Below are positions 7,280 through 15,738 of a stretch of 36,724 bases of DNA, in pieces. The notes beneath the pieces are model-generated. The model saw only the letters and a list, made by a program, of their open reading frames with translations, was not told the origin of the DNA and ran no database searches. This DNA comes from Bacteroidales bacterium (lineage in GTDB: Bacteria; Bacteroidota; Bacteroidia; Bacteroidales; M50B96), in contig JAIOYV010000068.1 in assembly GCA_021740905.1 (NCBI GenBank), positions 1 to 36,724 on the forward strand, in the 5' to 3' direction. Every line of letters starts with the position of its first letter. Position 1 is the stretch's first letter. Position numbers and translations under genes: made by a program.

Positions 7280-9610
7280 TTACTTAACATCCCCTTCCAC
7301 CGATTTTGCCAATTCACGAGCCTGGGAGAGGAAGGTTTTTACATCCATCTCTTTAAAAAAAACCAAGCCATGACAACCCCTCAACCTGGGTCGATCGTTC
7401 TCGTAAAAATAGTTCTTTCCCAACAACAGTTGAATTTGCTTTAGTTGTTCTATCCAAATCCTTTGTGCCAACTGACTAAACCGTCCATCCAACATATAAC
7501 TTGGAAAACTGGCATCAACCTGGCTCAGGTAACAATTTGTGAAAGCATTGTCGAGCGACGAGAGTGAGTTTAAGGATACGGGAACGATCACTTCGGCCTC
7601 GGCGGGGTGGAACCTGTACCAAACATTGCGGTAGCCGTAAATCTTTAGATGGCTTAAATCTGCTTCGTCCGACCACAGCCTCACCGCATCGGCAATGGCT
7701 TGCAGGACTTTGTAATGGGTATCAGGGCCACTGCCTTCGGGGTCGAGGGCTAGGCTAACAATAGTGGGTTTTGTCCGCCTCAATTCTTCCAAAATGGGAA
7801 TAACATCCCTGCTCCTTTCGGGTTGCTCGGTAAAAATATCACCGGTGTAAAACTTCAAACGAAGGTGCTTTATATTTTTTACCTGTACCCCAAAATGTGC
7901 CCACACCAATTCTTCCTCAAACTCACGGATGCGGCCTTTTAAATTTTGAATATCAACCGGGTTTTTCTGCCCGTCGTAGCTGTTATCTAAAATAGTAAGT
8001 ATGCTGTCAATCTTATCAATCAATTCATTAACCGATTTGATGCTGTACAATTCCACCATGTCCCTGACAACACGATGGCTCACCCCCCTTGTCCTTTCGA
8101 TGGGTTCGCCCGAGGCTACTTTATTCAGATAATGATACACATCCTTGTCTCTTTTCAACAGGTGTCCAGTCTGAAAGAAATCGGCATATTTCAACATCTG
8201 GATTTGCCCATCCTGAATGAAAGCTTTTGCATCTCGCAGAATCGAGCGAATGAACTGATTGGTTACGGCTGTAAATCCTGAAGTAAGCACACTAAAGGTA
8301 AAGGAATTTCCGACACCCCTTAGTTCGTGGCTAATATGTGGAAAAAGCCCCAACATGATGTCGTCGTGATGGGGGCCGGTGTGATAATAGTTCTGATTTG
8401 TGAGGACTTCCCTCCCCTTTTCAATCTTCCTTTTCACCGATTCGATCACCTCAGCCACCGTGCTTTCCGATAAACTGGGTATCATCGAACACCATCTATC
8501 TTCTTGCAAATCTCGTAGTTTTAGATGATGCCCATATATATTGTTTTTCACACATAAATCAATAATAGCCCTTTCGGTTTTTTCGAAACTCCACTCCCCA
8601 TCCTGAAAATACGCTTCGATGAAATCGTCCAGTTTTGAGGCAGCACTTTTGGTTACATAAAAACGCCCGTTTTTCAATTTATGGAGAACCGTGGCAGGAT
8701 ACTCATTGGAAGCTTTCCTCTCCAGTGCATTTTTCACCACATCGGCTTTGGCCTCCCCGGCAGCAATAATGATGGCCACAGCATCGGGGTTAAAAGTAAT
8801 GGTTTGCAAGCCAATGGTGATGACCAGCCGGTTTCTCGAAATTTCGATCCCACCCAAATCGCCGGCTGCCACTGCCTGTGTTTCAAAATTGGTTTCGGTG
8901 AGCCGGGTGGTAGAATAATGGTCGGAGCCACGGGTATTGAAAGCGATATGGCCATCAGGGCCAATGCCTCCAAGAAAAAAGCCGATGCCACCCAAATCCC
9001 TGATTTTCTGCTCATATTCCGAGCACCAATTGTCGATCAACAGGATGGATTCTTGCTGTTTTTTCTCAAAAGCTGTCTTCGCCTCCCGGTACCGCAAACT
9101 GAGGTCTACTTTTAAATCGGGAAATATTTCCTGAAACCTGGCCCCCTCAACCAAGGGAATTTGCTCTGCATTTATCAGTAAGGCATTTTCGGGATTTAAG
9201 CCAAAGCCTTTGATATAGAATTCTTTCACGTACCAGGCAAAACTGTTTTGTTGCTGCGAGCTGATAGGATAAAATTCATCGATCTGCACAAATTTCAGGT
9301 GGCTCAAATTTGGTTTTTTACTTTTGTTAATGCCGTATTCATCGCAGAGATTATTTATCTCAAGACTGCCCCAATCATGGATAATATGTTGTGTCCATTT
9401 AATAAAATGTTCGGGGGTTTTCCCGGTTGGCAGACTTATCACACCTTGTGGGTTTTCAAGTACCCATTCGATAAAACGAAGTGCCGCGAACATGCCCAGG
9501 CGTGGGAAATTATCCACAGCGATGTAGGGCATTTTTGTCCCCATTTTGGAATGACCGGAAAGACTCTGGAATTTTTTCTCTACGCGGGTGAAATTGGTGT
9601 TGGTTTTCAT
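7280..9610 (-). CDS. nagB: NagB-like glucosamine-6-phosphate deaminase fused to PIG-L/LmbE deacetylase-like domain
   Basis: The 776-residue fusion has a glucosamine-6-phosphate deaminase/isomerase fold at about residues 30-335: SLPTGKTPEHF near 59-69, VQIDEFYPI near 108-116 and GGIGPDGHIAFN near 214-225. A PIG-L/LmbE-like domain follows from about 405, with the zinc motif GPHHDDIM near 412-419. Together these could deacetylate and deaminate an amino sugar phosphate, but that is inference. In classic NagB the sequence after DGHIAFN is Glu (Glu148 in E. coli); here it is Thr226, so the deaminase reaction may be altered or lost. It is cytoplasmic, with no leader. It starts 17 nt after the RAYT stop, as the last gene of the GH95-sulfatase-RAYT unit. 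The symbol refers to the fold; activity is unproven. Confidence 0.88.
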   Translation of the reverse strand: MKTNTNFTRVEKKFQSLSGHSKMGTKMPYIAVDNFPRLGMFAALRFIEWVLENPQGVISLPTGKTPEHFIKWTQHIIHDWGSLEINNLCDEYGINKSKKPNLSHLKFVQIDEFYPISSQQQNSFAWYVKEFYIKGFGLNPENALLINAEQIPLVEGARFQEIFPDLKVDLSLRYREAKTAFEKKQQESILLIDNWCSEYEQKIRDLGGIGFFLGGIGPDGHIAFNTRGSDHYSTTRLTETNFETQAVAAGDLGGIEISRNRLVITIGLQTITFNPDAVAIIIAAGEAKADVVKNALERKASNEYPATVLHKLKNGRFYVTKSAASKLDDFIEAYFQDGEWSFEKTERAIIDLCVKNNIYGHHLKLRDLQEDRWCSMIPSLSESTVAEVIESVKRKIEKGREVLTNQNYYHTGPHHDDIMLGLFPHISHELRGVGNSFTFSVLTSGFTAVTNQFIRSILRDAKAFIQDGQIQMLKYADFFQTGHLLKRDKDVYHYLNKVASGEPIERTRGVSHRVVRDMVELYSIKSVNELIDKIDSILTILDNSYDGQKNPVDIQNLKGRIREFEEELVWAHFGVQVKNIKHLRLKFYTGDIFTEQPERSRDVIPILEELRRTKPTIVSLALDPEGSGPDTHYKVLQAIADAVRLWSDEADLSHLKIYGYRNVWYRFHPAEAEVIVPVSLNSLSSLDNAFTNCYLSQVDASFPSYMLDGRFSQLAQRIWIEQLKQIQLLLGKNYFYENDRPRLRGCHGLVFFKEMDVKTFLSQARELAKSVEGDVK

Positions 9611-9626
9611 ATTGTTTGATTTGTCA

Positions 9627-10190
9627 TTAGGTGTAAAACTTATCGCCTTTCCATTTTGCCGGATTGTCTCGGATGTAATCTGAAATACGCTTATAAGATT
9701 GCTCGTTGCGGATTATATGCTCCCAATAATCGCGTTGCCATAATTTTTTATTGAAACGTGGCCAATTGGCATTCTTAACGCCACGGATATATTCCACGGT
9801 AACGATTGATTGAAATGCCCCGACCATATCACCAACTGTTTTACTGGTCGGGGTATCTGTTTGGGCAATTGTCGGGGCAATCCCTTGTGGTTGCCCTTTT
9901 GGGGCGACCACAAGGGTCGCCGCTACTATTTCCAATATGGCGTGAAAATGGTTGGGCATGACGATAAATTCGTGCAATTGGATATTTTTAAATCGCTGGG
10001 GCAATTCTAACCATTTGGCTTCAACCATTTCCCCTGTATCATTCAAAACCATTTCATCATTAATGATTTTCCCAAATAAACATTTTCGGTTTTTCACACA
10101 TATTGTAATAAAATATAATCCGGCCCGGGAATAATCGTATCCCTTTAATCGGATGGAACGCCTATGGGGGATATTTGGATTGTATGTCAT
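9627..10190 (-). CDS. REP-associated tyrosine transposase (RAYT, Y1/IS200-like)
   Basis: This is a single-strand DNA transposase-like protein of the HUH superfamily, thought to act on REP palindromes. The start RRSIRLKGYDYSRAGLYFIT and the HUH signature MPNHFHAI (residues 78-85, His81/His83) are typical. The likely catalytic Tyr is Tyr155 in WQRDYWEHIIRNE. Of its 187 residues, about 88-118 form an unusual insert whose DNA is itself a palindromic REP-type sequence. It sits between the two core halves, just before the conserved VGDMVGAFQS helix. The gene lies 14 nt after the sulfatase stop and 17 nt before the NagB-like fusion, so it looks inserted into an existing sugar operon. It appears intact. 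No terminal repeats or target duplication are visible, so it is a domesticated RAYT rather than a full IS. Confidence 0.93.
   Translation of the reverse strand: MTYNPNIPHRRSIRLKGYDYSRAGLYFITICVKNRKCLFGKIINDEMVLNDTGEMVEAKWLELPQRFKNIQLHEFIVMPNHFHAILEIVAATLVVAPKGQPQGIAPTIAQTDTPTSKTVGDMVGAFQSIVTVEYIRGVKNANWPRFNKKLWQRDYWEHIIRNEQSYKRISDYIRDNPAKWKGDKFYT
9818..9853. repeat. Inverted repeat inside RAYT gene
   Basis: CCCCGACCA (9818-9826) and TGGTCGGGG (9845-9853) are perfect 9-bp arms around an 18-nt loop, within the RAYT coding region. It lies about 20 nt from the main REP unit and appears to be part of the same composite structure. Confidence 0.8.
9874..9926. repeat. REP-type double hairpin embedded in RAYT coding sequence
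   Basis: Two hairpins lie back to back: GGGCAA...TTGCCC (9875-9896) and GGCGACC...GGTCGCC (9903-9921). The halves also pair with each other (CCCTTGTGGTTGCCC against GGGCGACCACAAGGG) with one mismatch. The distal part, GGCGACCACAAGGGTCGCC with GCTAC, recurs with one base change at 10210-10233. On the minus strand it encodes VAATLVVAPKGQPQGIAP. Confidence 0.88.
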
Positions 10191-10203
10191 TGTTCGCTTT
10201 ATC

Positions 10204-12168
10204 TTAGGGGGCGACCACGAGGGTCGCCGCTACTGTTATTTCGTCGACAAACAACCATGCTTTGCTGCCCGCCCCATCGTGCCAATCGGGGCAGGTGCCG
10301 ATATTCTTTGCGTGGACTTTTATGAATTGTATTTTTGCATTATTGAGGTCGACTTTGAATTTCTTTACTTCCTGGGCATTATCTTGTATTTGGCCATCTT
10401 CTGTGAAACTTTGGACCAAGGTGTATTTTTTCCCATCCCCTGAAACTGAAATATCCACTTTTTCGGGGCCGAAAATCCATGATTTCTGGTTTACGAGAAA
10501 ACCACATTCTATTTCTGAAATTGCTGTTAATTCTTCCAGGTCAATAATGGCATCCAAATCATTCCCTTCAAACCCCAGCCATTCATCATCAGAATAATCG
10601 AGGCTGCCAAGCACCCCATTGATCAGCGTTTTTGGGCCAGAGCCATCGTATTGATAGGAATATTCATTTTTGATAGAAATAGTTTTGTTGATGGCCAGGT
10701 GCTTGACATTCTTTTTTTGAACAGTCCTTCGTCCGGGTTCGCGGACGCTCTTACCTTTTCGGTTCTGGATACGGTCGCCGAGTTCGCTTCGGGCCGAATC
10801 GCCAATGATGCTCAGTTCTTCGACAATCTCAGGGTATTGGGCTGCCAGGTTAGTGCTTTCGCTGATGTCTTTATCCAAATCGTATAATTCTTCTTCAGCA
10901 ACAACACCTTTGGAATAAGGCCCTGGAAAACCATCCTTGCCAGGCTCAACACCTTTGTATGAGCGGTATTTATGAGGAAAAACCAGTTTCCAGTTATCTT
11001 TTCTCACGGCTATCAAATCACCACCATAGTAGTAATAAAACTGGTTTCGGGGATTGGCCTCTTTTTTTCCTTCCATCAATGAAAGGATGCTCACACCATC
11101 AATCTTCTTTTCTGGAAGGGAGGTTCCGGAAATTTCCGATAGAGTGGGTAAAATATCTATGGTCGATGCAATTTTGTCGCAAACCAAACCAGCCGGGATT
11201 ACATCTGGCCATCGCATCATGGCTGATACCCGTGGCCCGCCTTCCCACATGCATCCCTTACCCTCTCGAAGAGGAAGTGCCGAGCCTGCATGTTCTCCAT
11301 AGTTCAACCAGGGGCCATTGTCGGCAGTAAAAATGAGGAGTGTATTTTCGTCTAAACCATTTTTTTTCAAAGCTTTCATGATCTCTCCAACCGACCAGTC
11401 CACTTCCATCATTACATCGGCAAACAGTCCCTTTCCACTTTTTCCTTTGAACTTTTCAGAAACTGCAATGGGCACGTGTACCATCGAGTGAGGCATGTAA
11501 AGGAAGAAAGGTTTTTCTTTATGATTCTCAATAAATTGAACCGCCTTATTTGTGTAGATTGTGGTAAGCTGTGCCTGGTCGTCGAGGTTAGCAATGGTAT
11601 CGACCACATCGTTTCCATCGATTAAAGATAATGGTGGATAGTTCGATTTTTTTCTGCCGCTTCCGGCCAATGGCACACCATCATAACCTACCGGCCACAT
11701 ATCGTTTGAATAAGGCAGGCCAATATATTCGTCGAAGCCGTGCTGCAATGGCAGAAACTCCCGATGGTGACCCAGGTGCCATTTTCCAAAAATCCCGGTG
11801 GTATAGCCCTTTTCCTTCAACATTTCAGGGATTAAGGTTTCATCCGGATTGATCCCTACATTTGAGTAGGAGTTCAATGCTCCCTGGATACCTACCCGCT
11901 CGGCATAGCAACCTGTCAGCAACGACGACCGCGATGCACTGCAAACGGCCTGGGATGCATAAAAATTGGTGAAACGAACACCTTCCCCGGCCAAGCGGTC
12001 GATGTTTGGGGTTGGATAATCGCTTGCCCCAAAACAGCCCACATCGGCATATCCCATATCATCGATAAAAATGACAACGATGTTGGGAAGCTTTGGTTCT
12101 TCTGACTTGCAGCCAAATAAGCTAAAAATAAGAAGCAAGGAAAATCCTGTTAAAATTCGATTAATCAT
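10204..12168 (-). CDS. S1-type sulfatase lipoprotein with C-terminal discoidin (F5/8 type C-like) domain
   Basis: This is a predicted exported sulfatase that removes sulfate esters, here most plausibly from sulfated fucose-containing glycans. From the ATG at 12168 it has lipobox FSLFGC (Cys20), metal-site IFIDDMGY (33-40) and the formylglycine motif CSASR (Cys76 to Arg80), then LLTGCYAERVG. The catalytic domain continues to about residue 480. A beta-sandwich resembling F5/8 type C follows (about 505-645: TLINGVLGSLDYSDDEWLGF, KVDISVSGDGKKY). An open frame reaches 12243, but that extension overlaps the GH95 3' end and lacks a leader, so 12168 (14 nt from the GH95 stop) is preferred. The last nine residues, VAATLVVAP, are encoded by a REP palindrome that also supplies the stop. 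Substrate specificity is unknown. Confidence 0.93.
   Translation of the reverse strand: MINRILTGFSLLLIFSLFGCKSEEPKLPNIVVIFIDDMGYADVGCFGASDYPTPNIDRLAGEGVRFTNFYASQAVCSASRSSLLTGCYAERVGIQGALNSYSNVGINPDETLIPEMLKEKGYTTGIFGKWHLGHHREFLPLQHGFDEYIGLPYSNDMWPVGYDGVPLAGSGRKKSNYPPLSLIDGNDVVDTIANLDDQAQLTTIYTNKAVQFIENHKEKPFFLYMPHSMVHVPIAVSEKFKGKSGKGLFADVMMEVDWSVGEIMKALKKNGLDENTLLIFTADNGPWLNYGEHAGSALPLREGKGCMWEGGPRVSAMMRWPDVIPAGLVCDKIASTIDILPTLSEISGTSLPEKKIDGVSILSLMEGKKEANPRNQFYYYYGGDLIAVRKDNWKLVFPHKYRSYKGVEPGKDGFPGPYSKGVVAEEELYDLDKDISESTNLAAQYPEIVEELSIIGDSARSELGDRIQNRKGKSVREPGRRTVQKKNVKHLAINKTISIKNEYSYQYDGSGPKTLINGVLGSLDYSDDEWLGFEGNDLDAIIDLEELTAISEIECGFLVNQKSWIFGPEKVDISVSGDGKKYTLVQSFTEDGQIQDNAQEVKKFKVDLNNAKIQFIKVHAKNIGTCPDWHDGAGSKAWLFVDEITVAATLVVAP
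10207..10233. repeat. REP palindrome at the sulfatase 3' end
   Basis: GGCGACC (10210-10216) and GGTCGCC (10222-10228), followed by GCTAC, form the same hairpin as 9903-9926, with loop ACGAG instead of ACAAG. It overlaps the last sulfatase codons and lies 17 nt upstream of the RAYT start. Confidence 0.88.
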
Positions 12169-12181
12169 AATGGTTGTTTTT

Positions 12182-14536
12182 CTATTCAGTAATAAAATAC
12201 TCTTTGTTTTCTTTCGTGTCGATAACTTTGGCTTTGCCATCATACTTTATATGAGCCTTGCCACCCTTTTTTGATAAAATCCGTGCTCTCACAATTTTTC
12301 CGTCTTTCCATTCCATATCCACTACAAACCCGCCCCTGGCACATAGTCCAATTACTTTCCCGTTGGGCCAGGCACCGGGTAAAGCCGGAAGTAGGTCGAT
12401 CGCCCCATTGTGGCTTTGGAGCAACATCTCAGCAATTCCGGCAGTCCCTCCAAAATTTCCATCTATTTGAAATGGCGGATGGCTGTCGAACAGATTACTT
12501 TGGGTCGATTTACAGAGCAAGGCCTGCACATGCTCATAAGCAATATCGGGTTCTTGAAAGCGTGCAAAAAAGTTGATCATCCAGGCACGGCTCCATCCTG
12601 TATGTCCACCGCCATGCTTTAGCCTTTTTTCGATGGTATGTTTTGCGGCCTCGAACAAGTCGGGGGTTTCTGGCGTAATCTGCGACAAGGGGTGCAAGCC
12701 TAACAGATGAGACATGTGGCGATGCCCTGGCTCCCACTCGTTGTAATCTTCAACCCATTCCATAATGGTGCTGTCGGCTCCGACTCTAACAGGTGGGATT
12801 TTCATCAGGATGTCTTTCCATTTGTCCCTTAAATCTTCATCCACACCCAATATTTCGCTTGCCAGGATGCAATTATTGATATGGACAACAAGGGTTTGGT
12901 TGTCGATGGTTGCGGCGTAGGTCAACTGGCAGGGGTAATCTTTCCCTTCGAGGATATAAGCATTTTCGGGCGACATAGTTGGGTTGGTCACGAGGTAGCC
13001 ATCCTTCTCAACCAAAAAATCGCTGACAAAATCCATCGCTTCCTTCATTATAGGGTAAGCCTGGTTTCTGAGGTATTCTTCATCCAAGGTAAATTCGTAA
13101 TGCCTCCACAGCGGGAAAGTCATCCAGACTCCGCTCAGGGGCGACATCCCCCAACGCATGTCGGCATTAGGTACTGTTTTTCCAAAAATATCGGTGGCAT
13201 GGTGCATCATCCAGCCATTGCAGCCATACATTACTTTTGCAGTTTCCCTTCCCGGCTCCCTCCATTTATCAACAATATTAACTAGCGGATCGACGGTTTC
13301 GGAAAGGTTGCAAACTTCGGCAGGCCAGTAGTTCATCTGAAGGTTGATATTGGTGTGATAATCGGAATTCCAGGGAGCGTTGATGTGTTCGTTCCAAATA
13401 CCCTGCAAGTTGGCAGGCAAAATTCCAGGAACCCTCGAACTTCCCATCAACAAATATCTTCCGTATTGAAAATATAGAGCAATCAAGGCCGGGTCTTCAC
13501 TGCCCTGTTTCACCGAATCTAAGCGAACATCAGTGGGTAAAGCTGCAAGATGGTTTTTTCCCAGATCAATTTCAACCCTGTTGAAAAGCGCTTGGTGTTC
13601 CACCGTATGTGCTTCTTTTATTTGGTTGAATGATTTTGATTCAGCATTGCTTAAAATCTCATTACAAAGAGAAAGAGGATTTATGCCCCTGTCGAAATTT
13701 AGGCTATCCAGGTTGTAATCGGTGGTGGCAGTAAACAAAATAGTCAGCTCATCAGCATTATCGACCTGAAGAGTTGAAGAGTCATTGCTTAACTCACCAC
13801 CTGTGTTAATGGCCAATAATTTTGCTGCAAATTTCGTATGGGGACCTCCTGGGCCTTTCTCAATGTCAGTCTCATCAATAATCTGTCCCTCCAATATCAA
13901 CTGATTGTTCGCAGCAACAACTACGGCATCCTGTTGCCGGGTCAGTTCGATTTTCGTGGTGATGCTTCCGGGTTTGTCGGCTGAAATATGCACTGCAATT
14001 ACATTATCCGGTGCCGATGCAAAAACCTCTCTGGTGTAAGTTACCCCGTTGACAGTAAACACAGTTCGTGAAATCCCTGTATTTAAGATCAGCTCCCTTT
14101 GGTAATCAGAAAAAACAGACACACTATCGAACGACAAATAAATATCGCCCAGGGTTTGATAGGATCGAAAACGTGGTGGGGTTCCCAATAGGCTTTTATT
14201 GCCAAGCTCATAAGCTTCTTTAATTTTCCCTTCAAAAATCAGTTTTCTGATTTCGGGAAGGGCTGAAAGTGCATCGGGATTATTGGTATTGAAGCGCTTG
14301 CCTGCCCACAGGCTTTCTTCATTTAGCTGGATGCGTTCCTTATAAACACCCCCAAAAACCATTGCGCCCAAACGGCCATTCCCAACCGGTAAGGCTTCGT
14401 CCCATATTTTTGAGGGTTGTTGGTACCAGAGTTTGTATTCCTGAATGTTTTTTGTTGAGCTTGAACTACTCTTATCTTGTATATCACACCCAACTATGAT
14501 TTGGATCAGAAGTATGGCATATAGTATTTTCTTCAT
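12182..14536 (-). CDS. GH95 alpha-L-fucosidase (inverting), lipoprotein
   Basis: GH95 enzymes release alpha-L-fucose (often alpha-1,2) or alpha-L-galactose by inversion. The 784-residue length is normal. It has lipobox IIVGC (Cys17), then the N-terminal beta domain opening with [21 protein letters not shown] (given here in part; residues about 38-57) and [12 protein letters not shown] (69-80). The (alpha/alpha)6 barrel carries NLQGIWNE (376-383) and [18 protein letters not shown] (390-407). Asn396 and Asn398 correspond to the catalytic-site asparagines described for bifidobacterial Afc[15 protein letters not shown] lies near residue 630. It likely acts in the periplasm or at the cell surface. 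It heads the GH95-sulfatase-RAYT-NagB-like unit and is preceded by a 242-nt repeat-bearing spacer. Confidence 0.95.
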   Translation of the reverse strand: MKKILYAILLIQIIVGCDIQDKSSSSSTKNIQEYKLWYQQPSKIWDEALPVGNGRLGAMVFGGVYKERIQLNEESLWAGKRFNTNNPDALSALPEIRKLIFEGKIKEAYELGNKSLLGTPPRFRSYQTLGDIYLSFDSVSVFSDYQRELILNTGISRTVFTVNGVTYTREVFASAPDNVIAVHISADKPGSITTKIELTRQQDAVVVAANNQLILEGQIIDETDIEKGPGGPHTKFAAKLLAINTGGELSNDSSTLQVDNADELTILFTATTDYNLDSLNFDRGINPLSLCNEILSNAESKSFNQIKEAHTVEHQALFNRVEIDLGKNHLAALPTDVRLDSVKQGSEDPALIALYFQYGRYLLMGSSRVPGILPANLQGIWNEHINAPWNSDYHTNINLQMNYWPAEVCNLSETVDPLVNIVDKWREPGRETAKVMYGCNGWMMHHATDIFGKTVPNADMRWGMSPLSGVWMTFPLWRHYEFTLDEEYLRNQAYPIMKEAMDFVSDFLVEKDGYLVTNPTMSPENAYILEGKDYPCQLTYAATIDNQTLVVHINNCILASEILGVDEDLRDKWKDILMKIPPVRVGADSTIMEWVEDYNEWEPGHRHMSHLLGLHPLSQITPETPDLFEAAKHTIEKRLKHGGGHTGWSRAWMINFFARFQEPDIAYEHVQALLCKSTQSNLFDSHPPFQIDGNFGGTAGIAEMLLQSHNGAIDLLPALPGAWPNGKVIGLCARGGFVVDMEWKDGKIVRARILSKKGGKAHIKYDGKAKVIDTKENKEYFITE

Positions 14537-14778
14537 TTTTTTGTCTAAAAATATATTTATTGGTTTTCTCAGTGAGAATCAGTGTAATCCGTGTTCCATA
14601 CCTGTTTGGGTTTCAAATTTTACATCTCCTTAACTTTTTATTCTTAGTTCAAATATCATCGCCGTGATCCTCGGAATTTTGATAGAACGCGGATGACGCG
14701 GATAACACGGAAAAAAACGGATTTTTTTAGTAAGAATCTATATAATCCGAGTCGTCCATGTTCCATTTCAGTCCGAGT
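14537..14778. repeat. Intergenic repeat cluster upstream of GH95
   Basis: The minus strand holds two related segments, GGAACACGGATTACACTGAT and GGAACATGGACGACTCGGAT, each followed by TTCT(T/C)ACT. Between them lies CCGTGTTATCCGCGTCATCC, a reversed form with its own CCGCG duplication. This is the familiar style of dispersed intergenic repeat in Bacteroidota. No promoter was recognised within it. Confidence 0.6.
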
Positions 14779-15570
14779 TTACAATTCCTTAATCTTGATA
14801 TTCCTAAACCATACATCATCGCCATGATCCTGAAGTACGATGTAGCCTTCTTCGGCAGTGTTCAAAAAATTAGGATAATCCTTGAACTTGCTGTTGAGTA
14901 CCATTTCCTTCCAGTCGTCTGTCCAAAGATGATACTCGAGCACTTGCTCGCCATTTACAAAATGGACTACTGTTCCCTTATAGACCAGGACTTTCACTTT
15001 GTTCCATTCGCCGGCAGGTTTTACTACTTCCATATTTCCGGGGATCAGGTCGTAGAGTGCACCGGCGGCACGGTTTCCATCCTTGCCCAGTTTGGCATCG
15101 GGGTGTTTTGCATTGTCGAGGATCTGCATTTCGGGGGCACTCTTCCAGACGGGGTCTTCAGCAACTTCACGGGCCAGGTAGAAAATTCCACTGTTTCCAC
15201 CTTCCGAGACTTTCCATTCGAGTTCGAGTTCGAAATTTTTGAACTTTTTGTCGTACAGGATATCGCCACCTTCCCCGGCTTCGCCTTTGCCCGAACCCAT
15301 TACCTGGATATTGCCATCGACAATTTGCCAACCCGATGGGAAATGATCTTTGTTATAGCCTCTCCAGTTTTCCGATGTTTTTCCATCGAACAGCAAAACC
15401 CACCCATCCGCGATTTCAGCTTCAGAAAGGGTATTGGGGGCTTCAACTTTATCTGAAACTTCTGATTTGGCTTTTTCTTCAGTGGTAGCCTTTTTTTCTC
15501 CTATGCTATTACAGGATGCCATCATCGATAGGATGAGGCCTAATTGAAAAATGGTTTTTATGGTTTTCAT
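14779..15570 (-). CDS. DUF1080 (3-keto-disaccharide hydrolase) lipoprotein
   Basis: This is a single DUF1080 domain (PF06439), a concanavalin-like beta-sandwich named for hydrolysis of 3-keto-disaccharides. A lipobox (SMMASC, Cys20) and a low-complexity Lys/Glu linker to about residue 45 precede it. The domain runs from about 52 to 263 with the usual landmarks: WVLLFDGKTSENWRGYN, GGDILYDKKFKNFELELEWK, GNSGIFYLARE and QDHGDDVWFRNIKIKEL. At 263 residues it is a normal single-domain member. It likely sits in the periplasm or outer membrane. The tandem-domain relative at 21718-22944, the exported Gfo/Idh/MocA enzymes and the TIM-barrel isomerase nearby fit a C3-oxidation route for cleaving glycosides. 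The substrate is unknown. Confidence 0.92.
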   Translation of the reverse strand: MKTIKTIFQLGLILSMMASCNSIGEKKATTEEKAKSEVSDKVEAPNTLSEAEIADGWVLLFDGKTSENWRGYNKDHFPSGWQIVDGNIQVMGSGKGEAGEGGDILYDKKFKNFELELEWKVSEGGNSGIFYLAREVAEDPVWKSAPEMQILDNAKHPDAKLGKDGNRAAGALYDLIPGNMEVVKPAGEWNKVKVLVYKGTVVHFVNGEQVLEYHLWTDDWKEMVLNSKFKDYPNFLNTAEEGYIVLQDHGDDVWFRNIKIKEL

Positions 15571-15626
15571 ATCTTATAGGTATTTAGATTATAGAATTTT
15601 ACAAATAAACTATCAAAATTGATTAC

Positions 15627-15706
15627 GCCCTTTCAGGGCTAAATTACATCACTTCATTTAATACATAGGGCTTCACCCTATGCTATTGCTTTCGCACCTT
15701 TGGTGC
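15627..15706. repeat. Triple-hairpin intergenic repeat
   Basis: Three hairpins follow in a row: GCCCTTTCAGGGC (15627-15639), CATAGGGCTTCACCCTATG (15664-15682, 7-bp arms) and GCACCTTTGGTGC (15694-15706). They fill the spacer between the 498-aa oxidoreductase and the DUF1080 gene. It looks like a dispersed repeat; a transcript-end or processing role is possible because the oxidoreductase stop is about 33 nt away. Confidence 0.75.
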
Positions 15707-15738
15707 TTATAAGTATGAGGTTTTCAAAAAGCTACATA

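Noticed and set aside
9627-10233. Complete IS200/IS605 insertion sequence
   Set aside because: No matching subterminal hairpins at both ends, no TnpB partner and no target-site signature; the protein is RAYT type with REP palindromes instead.
12169-12243. 25-residue N-terminal extension of the sulfatase
   Set aside because: It overlaps the GH95 3' end and would bury the lipoprotein leader; the ATG at 12168 puts the lipobox Cys at position 20.
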